Source: Lysobacter changpingensis
Lineage (GTDB): Bacteria; Pseudomonadota; Gammaproteobacteria; Xanthomonadales; Xanthomonadaceae
Direction of reading: 5' to 3'
DNA: 64,000 nucleotides
Assembly: GCF_017308985.1 (NCBI RefSeq)
Contig: NZ_JADWPE010000004.1
Span: 23,624 to 87,623 of the forward strand
This document shows, in pieces, positions 13,985 through 22,095 of the stretch (its first letter is position 1; every line of letters begins with the position of its first letter). The notes below the pieces were generated by a model. That model made no database searches, was not told the origin of the DNA, and was given only the letters and a program-made list of their open reading frames with translations. The position numbers and the translations under genes are program-made.

Positions 13985-15991
13985 ATGGACATCACCCGCT
14001 TCCACGCCGCCTTCTTCGAGGAAAGCCGCGAAAACCTGGACGCCATGGAAGCGGGCCTGCTCGCGATGGAGTCCGGTTCGGCAGACGGCGAGACCATCAA
14101 CGTCGTCTTCCGCGCCGCGCATTCGATCAAGGGCGGCGCGGCGACGTTCGGCTTCACCGCGATCAGCGAACTGACCCACCAGCTTGAAACGCTGCTGGAC
14201 GAAGCGCGCAGCGGCCGCCGCCAGCTCGACGCCGATGCGATCGGCGCGCTGCTGGTCGCCGGCGATGCGCTGCGCGGCCTGCTCGGCGCGGCCGAACACG
14301 GCGATGCGATCGACGAGGCGAATCTCAAGCGCGCGCACGACGGCCTGGCGAAGATGATGGGCCGCGAAGTCGCGTCCGCCGCGAAGACCGAAGCGAAGGC
14401 GCCGGAAATCGCCGAATGGCGCATCGGCTTCAAGCCGGCGCCGTCGATGTTCCTGTCCGGCAACGATCCGCTGCGCATCCTGCGCGAGCTGTCCAGCCAC
14501 GGCGAACTGGGCGTCACCGCGCTCGACAACACGCTGCCGAAGTTCTCCGAACTCGATCCGTACGAGGCCTACCTCGCCTGGGACCTGATGCTGCCCGGCA
14601 GCGTGCCGCGCAGCGCGATCGACGACGCGTTCGCGTGGGTCGAGGACCAGTGCGAACTCGCCATCGAAGGCATTCCGGCCACGTCCGCCGTCGCGCCGCC
14701 GCCGTCGCCGCTGCCGGAAACGCCCGACAACGTCGTCGCGATCGACACGCGCAACGGCGGCAACGACGCGCGCAAGGCCGGCGCGGGCGACGCCGCCGAC
14801 TCGTCCATCCGCGTCGCCGTCAACAAGGTCGACGCGCTGATCAACCTGGTGGGCGAGCTCGTCATCACCCAGGCGATGCTGCGCCAGCGCTCCACGCAGC
14901 TGGACCCGGTCGCCAACGAACTGCTGCTGTCGGGCCTGGAACAGCTCGACCGCAACACCCGCGACCTGCAGGAAGCGGTGATGGGCGTGCGCATGCTGCC
15001 GGTGGAATTCGCCTTCAGCCGCTTCCCGCGCATGGTCCGCGACCTCGCCGCGCGCCTGGACAAGAAGGTGCGCCTGCGCACCAGCGGTGAAGCCACCGAG
15101 CTGGACAAGGGCGTGATCGAGAAGATCGTCGATCCGCTCGTGCACCTGGTGCGCAACGCCATCGACCACGGCCTGGAGCTGCCTGCCGAGCGCCGCGCGG
15201 CCGGCAAGGACGAGACCGGCACGATCTCGCTCAACGCGCAGCACCAGGGCGGGCACATCGTCATCGAGATCAGCGACGACGGCCGCGGCCTGGATCGCGA
15301 GCGCATCCTGCGCAAGGCCGCCGAACGCAACCTGCCCATCGGCGACAACCCGACCGACGCGCAGGTGTGGGACCTCGTATTCCATCCGGGCTTCTCCACC
15401 GCCGAACAGCTCACCGACCTGTCCGGTCGCGGCGTCGGCATGGACGTGGTGAAGAAGAACATCGCCGCGCTCGGCGGCCAGGTCGAGATCCGGTCGAAGA
15501 AGGGCGCCGGCACCACGGTGTCGATCCGCCTGCCGCTGACGCTGGCGATCCTCGACGGCATGACCGTCGCGGTCGGAGGCGAAGTCTTCATCCTGCCGCT
15601 GAATTCGGTGATCGAATCGCTGCAGCCGGCCGCGGGGGATGTACGCACCATCGCCGGCGAGGCGCGCGTGCTGCGCGTGCGCGAGGACTACCTGCCGCTG
15701 ATCGACCTGGCCTCGCAGTACGGCCTGTCCGCCGGCGCGTCCGCCCACGCGCATGCCGGCGCGAATCCGGGCAACGGAATCGCGGTGGTGGTCGAAGCCG
15801 ACGGCCAGCGCCTGTCGCTGGAAGTCGACGAACTGCTCGGCCAGCAGCAGGTGGTGGTGAAGAACCTGGAAGCGAACTACCGCCGCGTGCAGGGCATTTC
15901 CGGCGCGACGATCCTCGGCGACGGGCGCGTCGCGCTGATCGTCGATGTCGGCGGGCTGGTGCAGGCGCAGCGGATGCCGCAGGCGGCTTGA
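13985..15991 (+). CDS. CheA-type histidine kinase (second copy)
   Basis: This is a 668-aa chemotaxis-type kinase. The HPt domain has His46 in AAHSIKGGAATF. An intermediate domain (residues about 145-230; PSMFLSGNDPLRILREL) has the FxxGNDPL signature found in P2-type response-regulator-binding regions. Dimerisation follows (IRVAVNKVDALINLVGELV), then the ATPase (LVHLVRNAIDHG, SDDGRGLD, GRGVGMDVV) and a CheW-like C-terminal domain. Unlike the first CheA it keeps a clear intermediate domain and no translated repeat. Its closest partners are the neighbouring CheY-like regulator, CheW and receptors. Confidence 0.93.
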   Translation: MDITRFHAAFFEESRENLDAMEAGLLAMESGSADGETINVVFRAAHSIKGGAATFGFTAISELTHQLETLLDEARSGRRQLDADAIGALLVAGDALRGLLGAAEHGDAIDEANLKRAHDGLAKMMGREVASAAKTEAKAPEIAEWRIGFKPAPSMFLSGNDPLRILRELSSHGELGVTALDNTLPKFSELDPYEAYLAWDLMLPGSVPRSAIDDAFAWVEDQCELAIEGIPATSAVAPPPSPLPETPDNVVAIDTRNGGNDARKAGAGDAADSSIRVAVNKVDALINLVGELVITQAMLRQRSTQLDPVANELLLSGLEQLDRNTRDLQEAVMGVRMLPVEFAFSRFPRMVRDLAARLDKKVRLRTSGEATELDKGVIEKIVDPLVHLVRNAIDHGLELPAERRAAGKDETGTISLNAQHQGGHIVIEISDDGRGLDRERILRKAAERNLPIGDNPTDAQVWDLVFHPGFSTAEQLTDLSGRGVGMDVVKKNIAALGGQVEIRSKKGAGTTVSIRLPLTLAILDGMTVAVGGEVFILPLNSVIESLQPAAGDVRTIAGEARVLRVREDYLPLIDLASQYGLSAGASAHAHAGANPGNGIAVVVEADGQRLSLEVDELLGQQQVVVKNLEANYRRVQGISGATILGDGRVALIVDVGGLVQAQRMPQAA

Positions 15992-16000
15992 CCGCCCGAT

Positions 16001-16091
16001 GTTGCAGCCCGGGCAAGGCCGCAGGCCGCACCCGGGGTGCACGCCCCAACAAACGCAATACCCGGGTGCGCTGCGCTTACCCGGGCTACAA
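16001..16091. repeat. REP-like inverted pair (family A)
   Basis: TTGCAGCCCGGGCAAGG...CACCCGGGG faces CCCGGGTGCGC...TTACCCGGGCTACA. It lies between cheA2 and cheW. Confidence 0.88.
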
Positions 16092-16112
16092 AAGAACCAG
16101 CGAGAGCCCGAC

Positions 16113-16595
16113 ATGAACGACATCACCGCCACCATCGAATCGGCCGACGAGTACCTCACCTTCGCCCTGGGCGAGGAGGAGTACGGCGTGGAGATCCTGA
16201 AAGTCCAGGAAATCCGCGGCTACGACACCGTCACCCGCCTGCCCGACGCGCCCGACTACATCAAGGGCGTGATCAACCTGCGCGGCACCATCGTGCCGGT
16301 CATCGACATGCGCCTGAAGTTCCGCCTCGCGAAGGCCGAATACAACGCGCTCACGGTGATGATCGTGCTCAACGTCGCCGACCGCGTCGTGGGCATGGTC
16401 GTGGACAGCGTCTCCGACGTGGTCCGCCTGGAGGCCGAGCAGATCCGCCCGGTGCCGGAAATCGGCGCGACGATCGACCGCCAGTTCATCACCGGCATCG
16501 GCACGCACGGCGAGCGCATGCTGATCCTGCTGGAGATCGAGAGGCTGATGACCAGCGCGGAAATGGGCCTGGTCTCTCACGCGGACGCCGCCTGA
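16113..16595 (+). CDS. cheW: CheW coupling protein
   Basis: This adaptor joins receptors to CheA in signalling arrays. Hallmarks are YLTFALGEEEYGVEILKVQEIRGY, INLRGTIVPVIDMR and VGMVVDSVSDVVRL. The length of 160 aa is normal. The start at 16113 is chosen because the open frame upstream is REP DNA. Receptor genes follow directly. Confidence 0.95.
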   Translation: MNDITATIESADEYLTFALGEEEYGVEILKVQEIRGYDTVTRLPDAPDYIKGVINLRGTIVPVIDMRLKFRLAKAEYNALTVMIVLNVADRVVGMVVDSVSDVVRLEAEQIRPVPEIGATIDRQFITGIGTHGERMLILLEIERLMTSAEMGLVSHADAA

Positions 16596-16771
16596 TCGCA
16601 ACATCGAAGCAGTAACCGGTCGCCGCGGGCGCACATCGCGCGCGGCATCGGGGTTTCCGCAAACGCACGCCAGGCGGAGCGCATCCGCCAAGCCAGCGCA
16701 GTTGTAGTCGCACCCAAGGTCCGCCGTCCCCCCGGGCGATCTTTCGTGAGTCACGAATCAGCGTAGTGATG

Positions 16772-16800
16772 GACGCCGCATCGCACGCGGCGTCTTCGAT
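16772..16800 (+). terminator. Hairpin after cheW
   Basis: GACGCCGC-ATCGCAC-GCGGCGTC is a perfect 8-bp stem followed by TTCGATTT. It is a plausible but weak Rho-independent terminator. It also sits close upstream of the next receptor gene. The rest of the 230-nt gap holds only a partial heptamer tract near 16746-16765. Confidence 0.45.
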
Positions 16801-16825
16801 TTGACGACACCCGAGGACCACATCG

Positions 16826-18721
16826 ATGGACACCGCAAGGACCCCGGCCGCCTTCGCCGACCGTCCCCTGTCGCGCCGCGCCGCCACGCCCGCGCCGTTC
16901 TGGCGCCGCCTGGCTGCCCTCTTCTCCCCCGCCGCCGACGACCGCATCCAGGACGCGCACGTCGCCGACCTGGAGGGCCGCATCGCCGCGATCGACCGCG
17001 TGCAGGCGGTGATCGAGTTCGATCTCGACGGCACCATCGTCCACGCCAACGAGAACTTCCTGGGCACGCTGGGGTATCGGCTCGACGAGATCCGGGGCCG
17101 CCACCATTCGATGTTCGTCGATCCGGCGCATGCGAAGAGCGAGGAGTACCGCGCGTTCTGGGCGCGGCTCGCGCGCGGCGAGTTCGATGCCGGCCAGTAC
17201 CGGCGCCTCGGCAGGGACGGCCGCGAAATCTGGATCCAGGCGTCGTACAACCCCGTGTTCGACCGCGCGGGACGTGCGCGCAAGGTGGTGAAGTTCGCCA
17301 CCGACATCACCGCGCAGAAGATGCAGGCGGCCGATTCCGCCGGCCAGCTGGCGGCGATCGGCAAGTCGCAGGCGGTGATCGAGTTCGACCTCACCGGCAC
17401 CATCCTCGCGGCGAACGACAACTTCCTCGCGGTGATGGGCTATGCGCTGGACGACGTGCGCGGCCGGCATCACTCGATGTTCGCCGAGGAGGCGTATCGC
17501 CACAGCGCGGAATATCGCGGCTTCTGGGACAAGCTCGGCCGCGGCGAATACGACGCCGGCGTGTACCGCCGCCTGGGCAAGGGCGGGCGCGAGGTGTGGA
17601 TCCAGGCGTCGTACAACCCGATCCTCGACATGAACGGCCGGGTCGTGAAGGTCGTGAAGTACGCCACCGACATCACCACGCAGGTGCGCGACACCCAGGC
17701 GCTGCAGCGCGCGGTCGAACAGACGCACGAAGTGGTCGGCGCCGCGCAGGCGGGCGACCTCACCCGCCGCATCGACATGGCCGACAAGTCCGGCTCGATC
17801 GCGCAGCTGTGCGAAGGCATCAACGCGCTGGTGGACACGATGGCCGGCATCCTCGGGCAGATCAGGCTCGCCGCCGACACGATCGGCCTGGGCGCGCGCG
17901 AGATCGCGTCGGGCAACAGCGACCTGTCGCAGCGCACCGAATCGCAGGCGGCGTCGCTGGAGGAAACCGCCTCGTCGATGGACGAGCTGACCCACACCGT
18001 GCGCCAGAACGCCGACAACGCGCGCCAGGCCAACCAGCTGGCGATCGGCGCCACCCAGATCGCCGCGCGCGGCGGCGAGGCGGTGCGCGAGGTGATCGCC
18101 ACCATGTCGCAGATCAGCGACTCGTCGAAGAAGATCGCCGACATCATCGGCGTGATCGACGGCATCGCGTTCCAGACCAACATCCTCGCGCTGAACGCCG
18201 CGGTGGAAGCGGCGCGCGCAGGCGAACAGGGCCGCGGCTTCGCGGTTGTCGCCAGCGAAGTGCGTTCGCTCGCGCAGCGTTCGGCGAACGCGGCGAAGGA
18301 GATCAAGCACCTCATCGGCGATTCGAGCGAGCGCGTGGACACCGGCACGCGGCTGGTGCGCGGCGCGGGCGGCACGATGGACGAGATCGTCGGCAGCGTG
18401 AAGCGCGTGGGCGAGATCGTCGCGCGGATCAGCGCGGCCTCGCAGGAACAGAGCGCGGGCATCGAGCAGGTCAACCAGGCCGTCGCGCAGATGGACGAGA
18501 GCACGCAACGCAACGCCGCGCTGGTCGAGGAGGCCTCCGCCGCCGCGCGCAGCATGGAGGAACAGGCCGCGCGGCTGATGCAGACGGTGGCGGCGTTCCG
18601 GCTGGGGTCGAGCGATGCGCGGCGGGTGGCTGCGAACGAGGGGTCGGGCGGTGTGCGCGATGACGCGCGGACGATGGGGACGCTGCGGCAGGTGCCGTCG
18701 CGGTTGCCGGCGAACGATTGA
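16826..18721 (+). CDS. Soluble double-PAS chemoreceptor
   Basis: This methyl-accepting chemotaxis protein has no transmembrane helix. Two PAS domains (residues about 60-170 and 180-295) are near duplicates of each other, both with the VIEFDLxGTI start and the RGRHHSMF motif. A HAMP-like stretch (about 310-365) leads to the kinase-control hairpin ([22 protein letters not shown]). The layout resembles Aer2- or BdlA-type receptors, which sense oxygen or redox state or control biofilm dispersal through PAS-bound haem or FAD. The cofactor cannot be read from sequence here. ATG at 16826 has GAGGA ten bases upstream. Confidence 0.88.
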   Translation: MDTARTPAAFADRPLSRRAATPAPFWRRLAALFSPAADDRIQDAHVADLEGRIAAIDRVQAVIEFDLDGTIVHANENFLGTLGYRLDEIRGRHHSMFVDPAHAKSEEYRAFWARLARGEFDAGQYRRLGRDGREIWIQASYNPVFDRAGRARKVVKFATDITAQKMQAADSAGQLAAIGKSQAVIEFDLTGTILAANDNFLAVMGYALDDVRGRHHSMFAEEAYRHSAEYRGFWDKLGRGEYDAGVYRRLGKGGREVWIQASYNPILDMNGRVVKVVKYATDITTQVRDTQALQRAVEQTHEVVGAAQAGDLTRRIDMADKSGSIAQLCEGINALVDTMAGILGQIRLAADTIGLGAREIASGNSDLSQRTESQAASLEETASSMDELTHTVRQNADNARQANQLAIGATQIAARGGEAVREVIATMSQISDSSKKIADIIGVIDGIAFQTNILALNAAVEAARAGEQGRGFAVVASEVRSLAQRSANAAKEIKHLIGDSSERVDTGTRLVRGAGGTMDEIVGSVKRVGEIVARISAASQEQSAGIEQVNQAVAQMDESTQRNAALVEEASAAARSMEEQAARLMQTVAAFRLGSSDARRVAANEGSGGVRDDARTMGTLRQVPSRLPAND

Positions 18722-18758
18722 GCCCCTCCCGATCAATGCAGCGATGCGACTGCAGCTC

Positions 18759-18848
18759 TTGTAGCCCGGGTAAGGCCGCAGGCCGCACCCGGGGCAACGC
18801 CGCCGGAGACGCGTGACCCCGGGTGCGCTTCGCTTACCCGGGCTACGA
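18759..18848. repeat. REP-like inverted pair (family A)
   Basis: Both halves are intact: TTGTAGCCCGGGTAAGG and CTTACCCGGGCTAC. It lies between two receptor genes and is separated from the sigma-28 promoter by about 100 nt. Confidence 0.88.
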
Positions 18849-18944
18849 AAGCCGCTACGAAAGCCGCATCACCTCGCCACAAGTGACCGACATCCCACTT
18901 CCCCCATTCAGCAATAAATCCCGGCAAATACCGCAACTTCGATC

Positions 18945-18971
18945 TGAATCAAAAACGCGCGGCGCCGATAA
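18945..18971 (+). promoter_or_regulatory. Sigma-28 (FliA) promoter for a chemoreceptor
   Basis: TGAA at 18945, 15 nt, then a perfect GCCGATAA at 18964-18971. The predicted transcript begins near 18979, about 40 nt before the chosen ATG, which rules out the longer open frame from 18823. Confidence 0.8.
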
Positions 18972-19017
18972 CGACGGCAAGACGCGCTTCCGCGTCGAGT
19001 CCCTGTCGCGGTGCCCC

Positions 19018-21189
19018 ATGCCGAACGTCCTTTCGATTTTCCGTTTCTCCTCCCTCTCCCTGCGCGCGCGCTTCGCGTGGATGATCGCGGTGCTCGCGCT
19101 CGGGCTGGTCGTGCTCACCGGCATCGCGGTGCAGCGCAACTACACCGGCCAGATCGCCGACGAGCGCGCCCGCCTGCACACGCGCGTCGCCGCCGCCATG
19201 ACCGTGGTGCGGCGCTACGCCGACCTGGCGCAGGCCGGAAAGCTCGCCGACGACGTCGCGCGGCGCGAGGCGCTGCTGGTGCTCTCCACGCTGCGCAGCC
19301 GCGACGGCACCGATTACCTGTGGGTCAACGACGAGCATCCGCGCATGCTCATGCACCCGCACCAGAAGCAGCTCGTCGGCAAGGACCTCACCGATTACGT
19401 CAGCCCCGACGGCAAGCACATCTTCGTGGAGATGGTGAAGGTCGCGCGCGACGGCGGCGGCTTCGTCGATTACCAGTGGGCCAAGCCGGGCGTCGAAGGA
19501 CCGGTGCTGAAGATCTCCTACGTCGAGCACCTGCCGCGCTGGGGCTGGGTGGTCGGCAGCGGCGAATACACCGACGACATCGCCGCGCGCGCGTGGCGCT
19601 TCGCCGGCATGCTGCTGGTGGCGGCGGCGATCGCGCTGGCCGCGGTGATCGTGCTGTGCCTGGTGATCGCGCGCAGCATCGCCGCCTCGGTGCGCGGCGC
19701 GACGGAGGCCGCGCAGGCGGTGGCCGACGGCCGCTTCGACCTGGTCATCCACACCGAACAGCGCGACGAGATCGGCCAGCTGCAGCAGGCGCTGGAGCGC
19801 ATGTGCCGCCGGCTGGAGGACTATTCCAGCGCGCAGGGCGAAATGGCGCGCCGACACGACGAAGGCCAGATCAGCTTCCGCATCGACGAATCCGCCTTCC
19901 CCGGTGCGTACGGCCGCATGGTGCGCGAGACTAACGGGCTGGTCGCCTCGCACATCGATTCGATCCAGCGCGCGTTGCAGATCATGGAACGCTACGCGAT
20001 CGGCGACCTCTCGCAGGACATGGACCGCCTGCCCGGCGAGAAGGCCGTGCTGACGCGGACGATGGATTCGGTGAAGGCGAACCTGCGCGCGATCAACGGC
20101 GAGATCCGCCGCCTCGCCGCCGCCGCGGCCGACGGCGATTTCGCCGCGCGCGGCGACGCGTCGCGCTTCGACCACGATTTCCGCGCGATGGTCGACACGC
20201 TCAACCGCCTGATGGCCACCGCCGACGAGAACCTCTCCGCGCTGTCCACGCTGCTGCAGGGCGTGGCGAAGGGCGATCTCGCCCAGCGCATGCACGGCGA
20301 TTTCCGCGGCGTGTTCGCGCGCATGAGCGTGGACGCGAACGAGACGGTCGACCGCCTCGAGCAGATCGTCGGCCGCATCCGCGAAGGTTCGGACGCGGTC
20401 GGCAGCGCGGCGGCGGAAATCGCCGCGGGCAACCACGACCTCTCGCAGCGCACCGAGTCGCAGGCGGCGTCGCTGGAGGAAACCGCCTCGTCGATGGAGG
20501 AACTCACCTCCACCGTGCGCCAGAACGCCGACAACGCGCTGCAGGCGGACGGCCTGGCGCGCGATGCGGCGGAAGTGGCCTCGCAGGGCGGCGCGATCGT
20601 GCACCGCGTGGTGCGCACGATGAGCGCGATCAGCGAATCCTCGCGCCGCATCGGCGACATCATCGGCGTGATCGACGGCATCGCGTTCCAGACCAACATC
20701 CTGGCGCTGAACGCCGCGGTGGAAGCCGCGCGCGCCGGCGAACAGGGCCGCGGCTTCGCGGTGGTCGCCGGCGAAGTGCGTTCGCTCGCGCAGCGTTCGG
20801 CGAATGCGGCCAAGGAAATCAAGCAGCTGATCACCGATTCGGTGGTGGAAGTGCAGCAGGGCACGCAGCTGGTCGACCAGGCGGGGCGCACGATGGAGGA
20901 CATCGTGACCAGCGTGAAGAAGGTCAGCGACATCATCGCCGACATCTCCGCCGCCTCGCGCGAGCAGAGCGCGGGCATCGAGCAGGTCAACGGCGCGATC
21001 ACGCAGATGGACGAGGGCACGCAGCAGAACGCCGCGCTGGTCGAGCAGGCCTCCGCCGCGGCGCGCAGCCTGGAGCAGCAGGCCGCCGAGCTGGTGGAAA
21101 CGGTGGCGGTGTTCCGGCTGTCGCGATCGGGTGCAGCAGCGGGTGCGACGGTAGATACGGAGCTGGCGCGGATCGCGCGGCGGCGGTAA
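19018..21189 (+). CDS. Cache-domain membrane chemoreceptor
   Basis: This is a transmembrane methyl-accepting chemotaxis protein of about 723 aa. The first helix is ARFAWMIAVLALGLVVLTGIAV. The periplasmic part is an sCache-type ligand domain (TDYLWVNDEHPRMLMHP...GGFVDYQWAKPG). A second helix (MLLVAAAIALAAVIVLCLVIA) is followed by a HAMP domain and two further HAMP-like or poly-HAMP segments (GDLSQDMDRLPG; KGDLAQRM). The kinase-control hairpin is nearly identical to those of the other two receptors here. Small organic acids are common ligands of this Cache type, but the ligand is unknown. It has no C-terminal CheR-binding pentapeptide. Confidence 0.9.
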   Translation: MPNVLSIFRFSSLSLRARFAWMIAVLALGLVVLTGIAVQRNYTGQIADERARLHTRVAAAMTVVRRYADLAQAGKLADDVARREALLVLSTLRSRDGTDYLWVNDEHPRMLMHPHQKQLVGKDLTDYVSPDGKHIFVEMVKVARDGGGFVDYQWAKPGVEGPVLKISYVEHLPRWGWVVGSGEYTDDIAARAWRFAGMLLVAAAIALAAVIVLCLVIARSIAASVRGATEAAQAVADGRFDLVIHTEQRDEIGQLQQALERMCRRLEDYSSAQGEMARRHDEGQISFRIDESAFPGAYGRMVRETNGLVASHIDSIQRALQIMERYAIGDLSQDMDRLPGEKAVLTRTMDSVKANLRAINGEIRRLAAAAADGDFAARGDASRFDHDFRAMVDTLNRLMATADENLSALSTLLQGVAKGDLAQRMHGDFRGVFARMSVDANETVDRLEQIVGRIREGSDAVGSAAAEIAAGNHDLSQRTESQAASLEETASSMEELTSTVRQNADNALQADGLARDAAEVASQGGAIVHRVVRTMSAISESSRRIGDIIGVIDGIAFQTNILALNAAVEAARAGEQGRGFAVVAGEVRSLAQRSANAAKEIKQLITDSVVEVQQGTQLVDQAGRTMEDIVTSVKKVSDIIADISAASREQSAGIEQVNGAITQMDEGTQQNAALVEQASAAARSLEQQAAELVETVAVFRLSRSGAAAGATVDTELARIARRR

Positions 21190-21231
21190 GCCCCTCTCCC
21201 TCCGGGAGAGGGTTGTGGGTGAGGGTCGGGG
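21190..21231. repeat. Family B (short form) palindrome after a receptor gene
   Basis: GCCCCTCTCCCTCCGGGAGAGG is followed by GTTGTGGGTGAGGG. It starts directly at the stop codon and is the inverted form of the element at 47901-47942. Confidence 0.8.
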
Positions 21232-21259
21232 CAAGCGGTGCGACGACGCCGTCGCGCTG

Positions 21260-21401
21260 TTGTAGCCCGGGTAAGCGAAGCGCACCGCGCCATTGTGTAA
21301 TTCAGTTGTGGTTGCGATGACCGCGCCGCAGCGCGTTGCATCGATAAAGCGGCCATTCTCTTGGCGATCCCCGGGTGCGCTTCGCTTACCCGGGCTACAA
21401 G
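21260..21401. repeat. REP-ended inverted-repeat element with 87-nt interior
   Basis: The ends 21262-21286 and 21374-21398 are perfect 25-bp inverted repeats made of two right-type REP halves. The 87 nt between them are unlike the spacers of other copies. The layout resembles a tiny non-autonomous element. Confidence 0.8.
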
Positions 21402-21430
21402 AGCAACATCGGCCTCCCTGCGCCCCACAA

Positions 21431-21458
21431 AAGAAAAACGCGCCGTCTCCGGCGCGTC
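21431..21458 (-). terminator. Rho-independent terminator of the TonB-domain gene
   Basis: On the minus strand ACGCGCC-GGAGAC-GGCGCGT is followed by TTTTTCTTTT. This is a strong terminator about 30 nt after the stop of the gene at 21490. Confidence 0.9.
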
Positions 21459-21489
21459 TTCCTCCCCGCGATGGCGGATGCAGCGGTGC

Positions 21490-21801
21490 TTACAGCGAGA
21501 AGTCCAGGCGCACCTTGCCCTTGCCGCCGCCCGGAGCGAACTCCCACTGCTTCACGGCGCGCACGGCCGACTGCTCGAACACGCGGGCCGGCTTGGCGTT
21601 GACGACCGAGACGCTGGCGACCTTGCCGGCCGGGTCCACGGTGAATTCGACTTCGACGAAGCCCTGGGTGCCGGCACGGGCCGCTTCGGCCGGGTACTGC
21701 GGCTCGACGCGCTTGATCGGCTTGAGGTCGGCCGAGGCCGGGGCGGCGAAGGACAGGGCCAGCACGGCGATGCCGGCGGCGGTGAGGAGGGAACGGCGCA
21801 T
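21490..21801 (-). CDS. Secreted stand-alone TonB C-terminal-domain protein
   Basis: This 103-aa protein starts with a signal peptide ([24 protein letters not shown], cleavage after ASA). It is followed by a single TonB C-terminal fold ([22 protein letters not shown]...[10 protein letters not shown]). It has no transmembrane anchor or Pro-rich spacer, so it cannot work as a normal TonB energy transducer. Such short periplasmic TonB-like proteins are common in Xanthomonadaceae, with unknown function. It is the only minus-strand gene in the chemotaxis block and has its own terminator. Confidence 0.85.
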   Translation of the reverse strand: MRRSLLTAAGIAVLALSFAAPASADLKPIKRVEPQYPAEAARAGTQGFVEVEFTVDPAGKVASVSVVNAKPARVFEQSAVRAVKQWEFAPGGGKGKVRLDFSL

Positions 21802-21886
21802 GGGATGGCTCCTTGGGGATGGTGTCTGGCGACACCGGGGTCATCGGCCGGTTCCGCGGAATCTTTAGCCCTCGAATTCCGGGCGG

Positions 21887-21971
21887 TTGCAGCCCGGGCA
21901 AGGCCGCAGGCCGCACCCGGGGCAACGCCACCGCAGACGCGCCCCCGGGTGCGCTTCGCTTACCCGCTACA
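21887..21971. repeat. REP-like inverted pair (family A), right half damaged
   Basis: The left half is intact; the right half reads CTTACCCGCTAC, missing three bases of the core. It lies in the divergent gap between the TonB-domain gene and a receptor gene. Confidence 0.85.
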
Positions 21972-22024
21972 GGAGCCGTGCGCCCTCGCACCGGGTAAGG
22001 GCCGGACCCGCAAAGTCCCTCACC

Positions 22025-22051
22025 TAAAGTTTCCCTCCCCCGCGCCGATGC
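22025..22051 (+). promoter_or_regulatory. Sigma-28 (FliA) promoter for a chemoreceptor
   Basis: A perfect TAAAGTTT at 22025, 11 nt, then GCCGATGC at 22044-22051. This is the best -35 match of the four in the window. The ATG is 45 nt further on. Confidence 0.82.
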
Positions 22052-22095
22052 AACGGATGTCGACCCGAAAGGGTCCGTTCCGCACGAGAGGATCC

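Noticed and set aside
18823..19017. Upstream extension of the Cache receptor frame
   Set aside because: It begins inside REP DNA and spans the sigma-28 promoter, so it cannot be translated from that transcript.
21361..22095. Upstream extension of the large receptor frame
   Set aside because: It crosses the TonB-domain gene on the other strand, a REP pair and a sigma-28 promoter.
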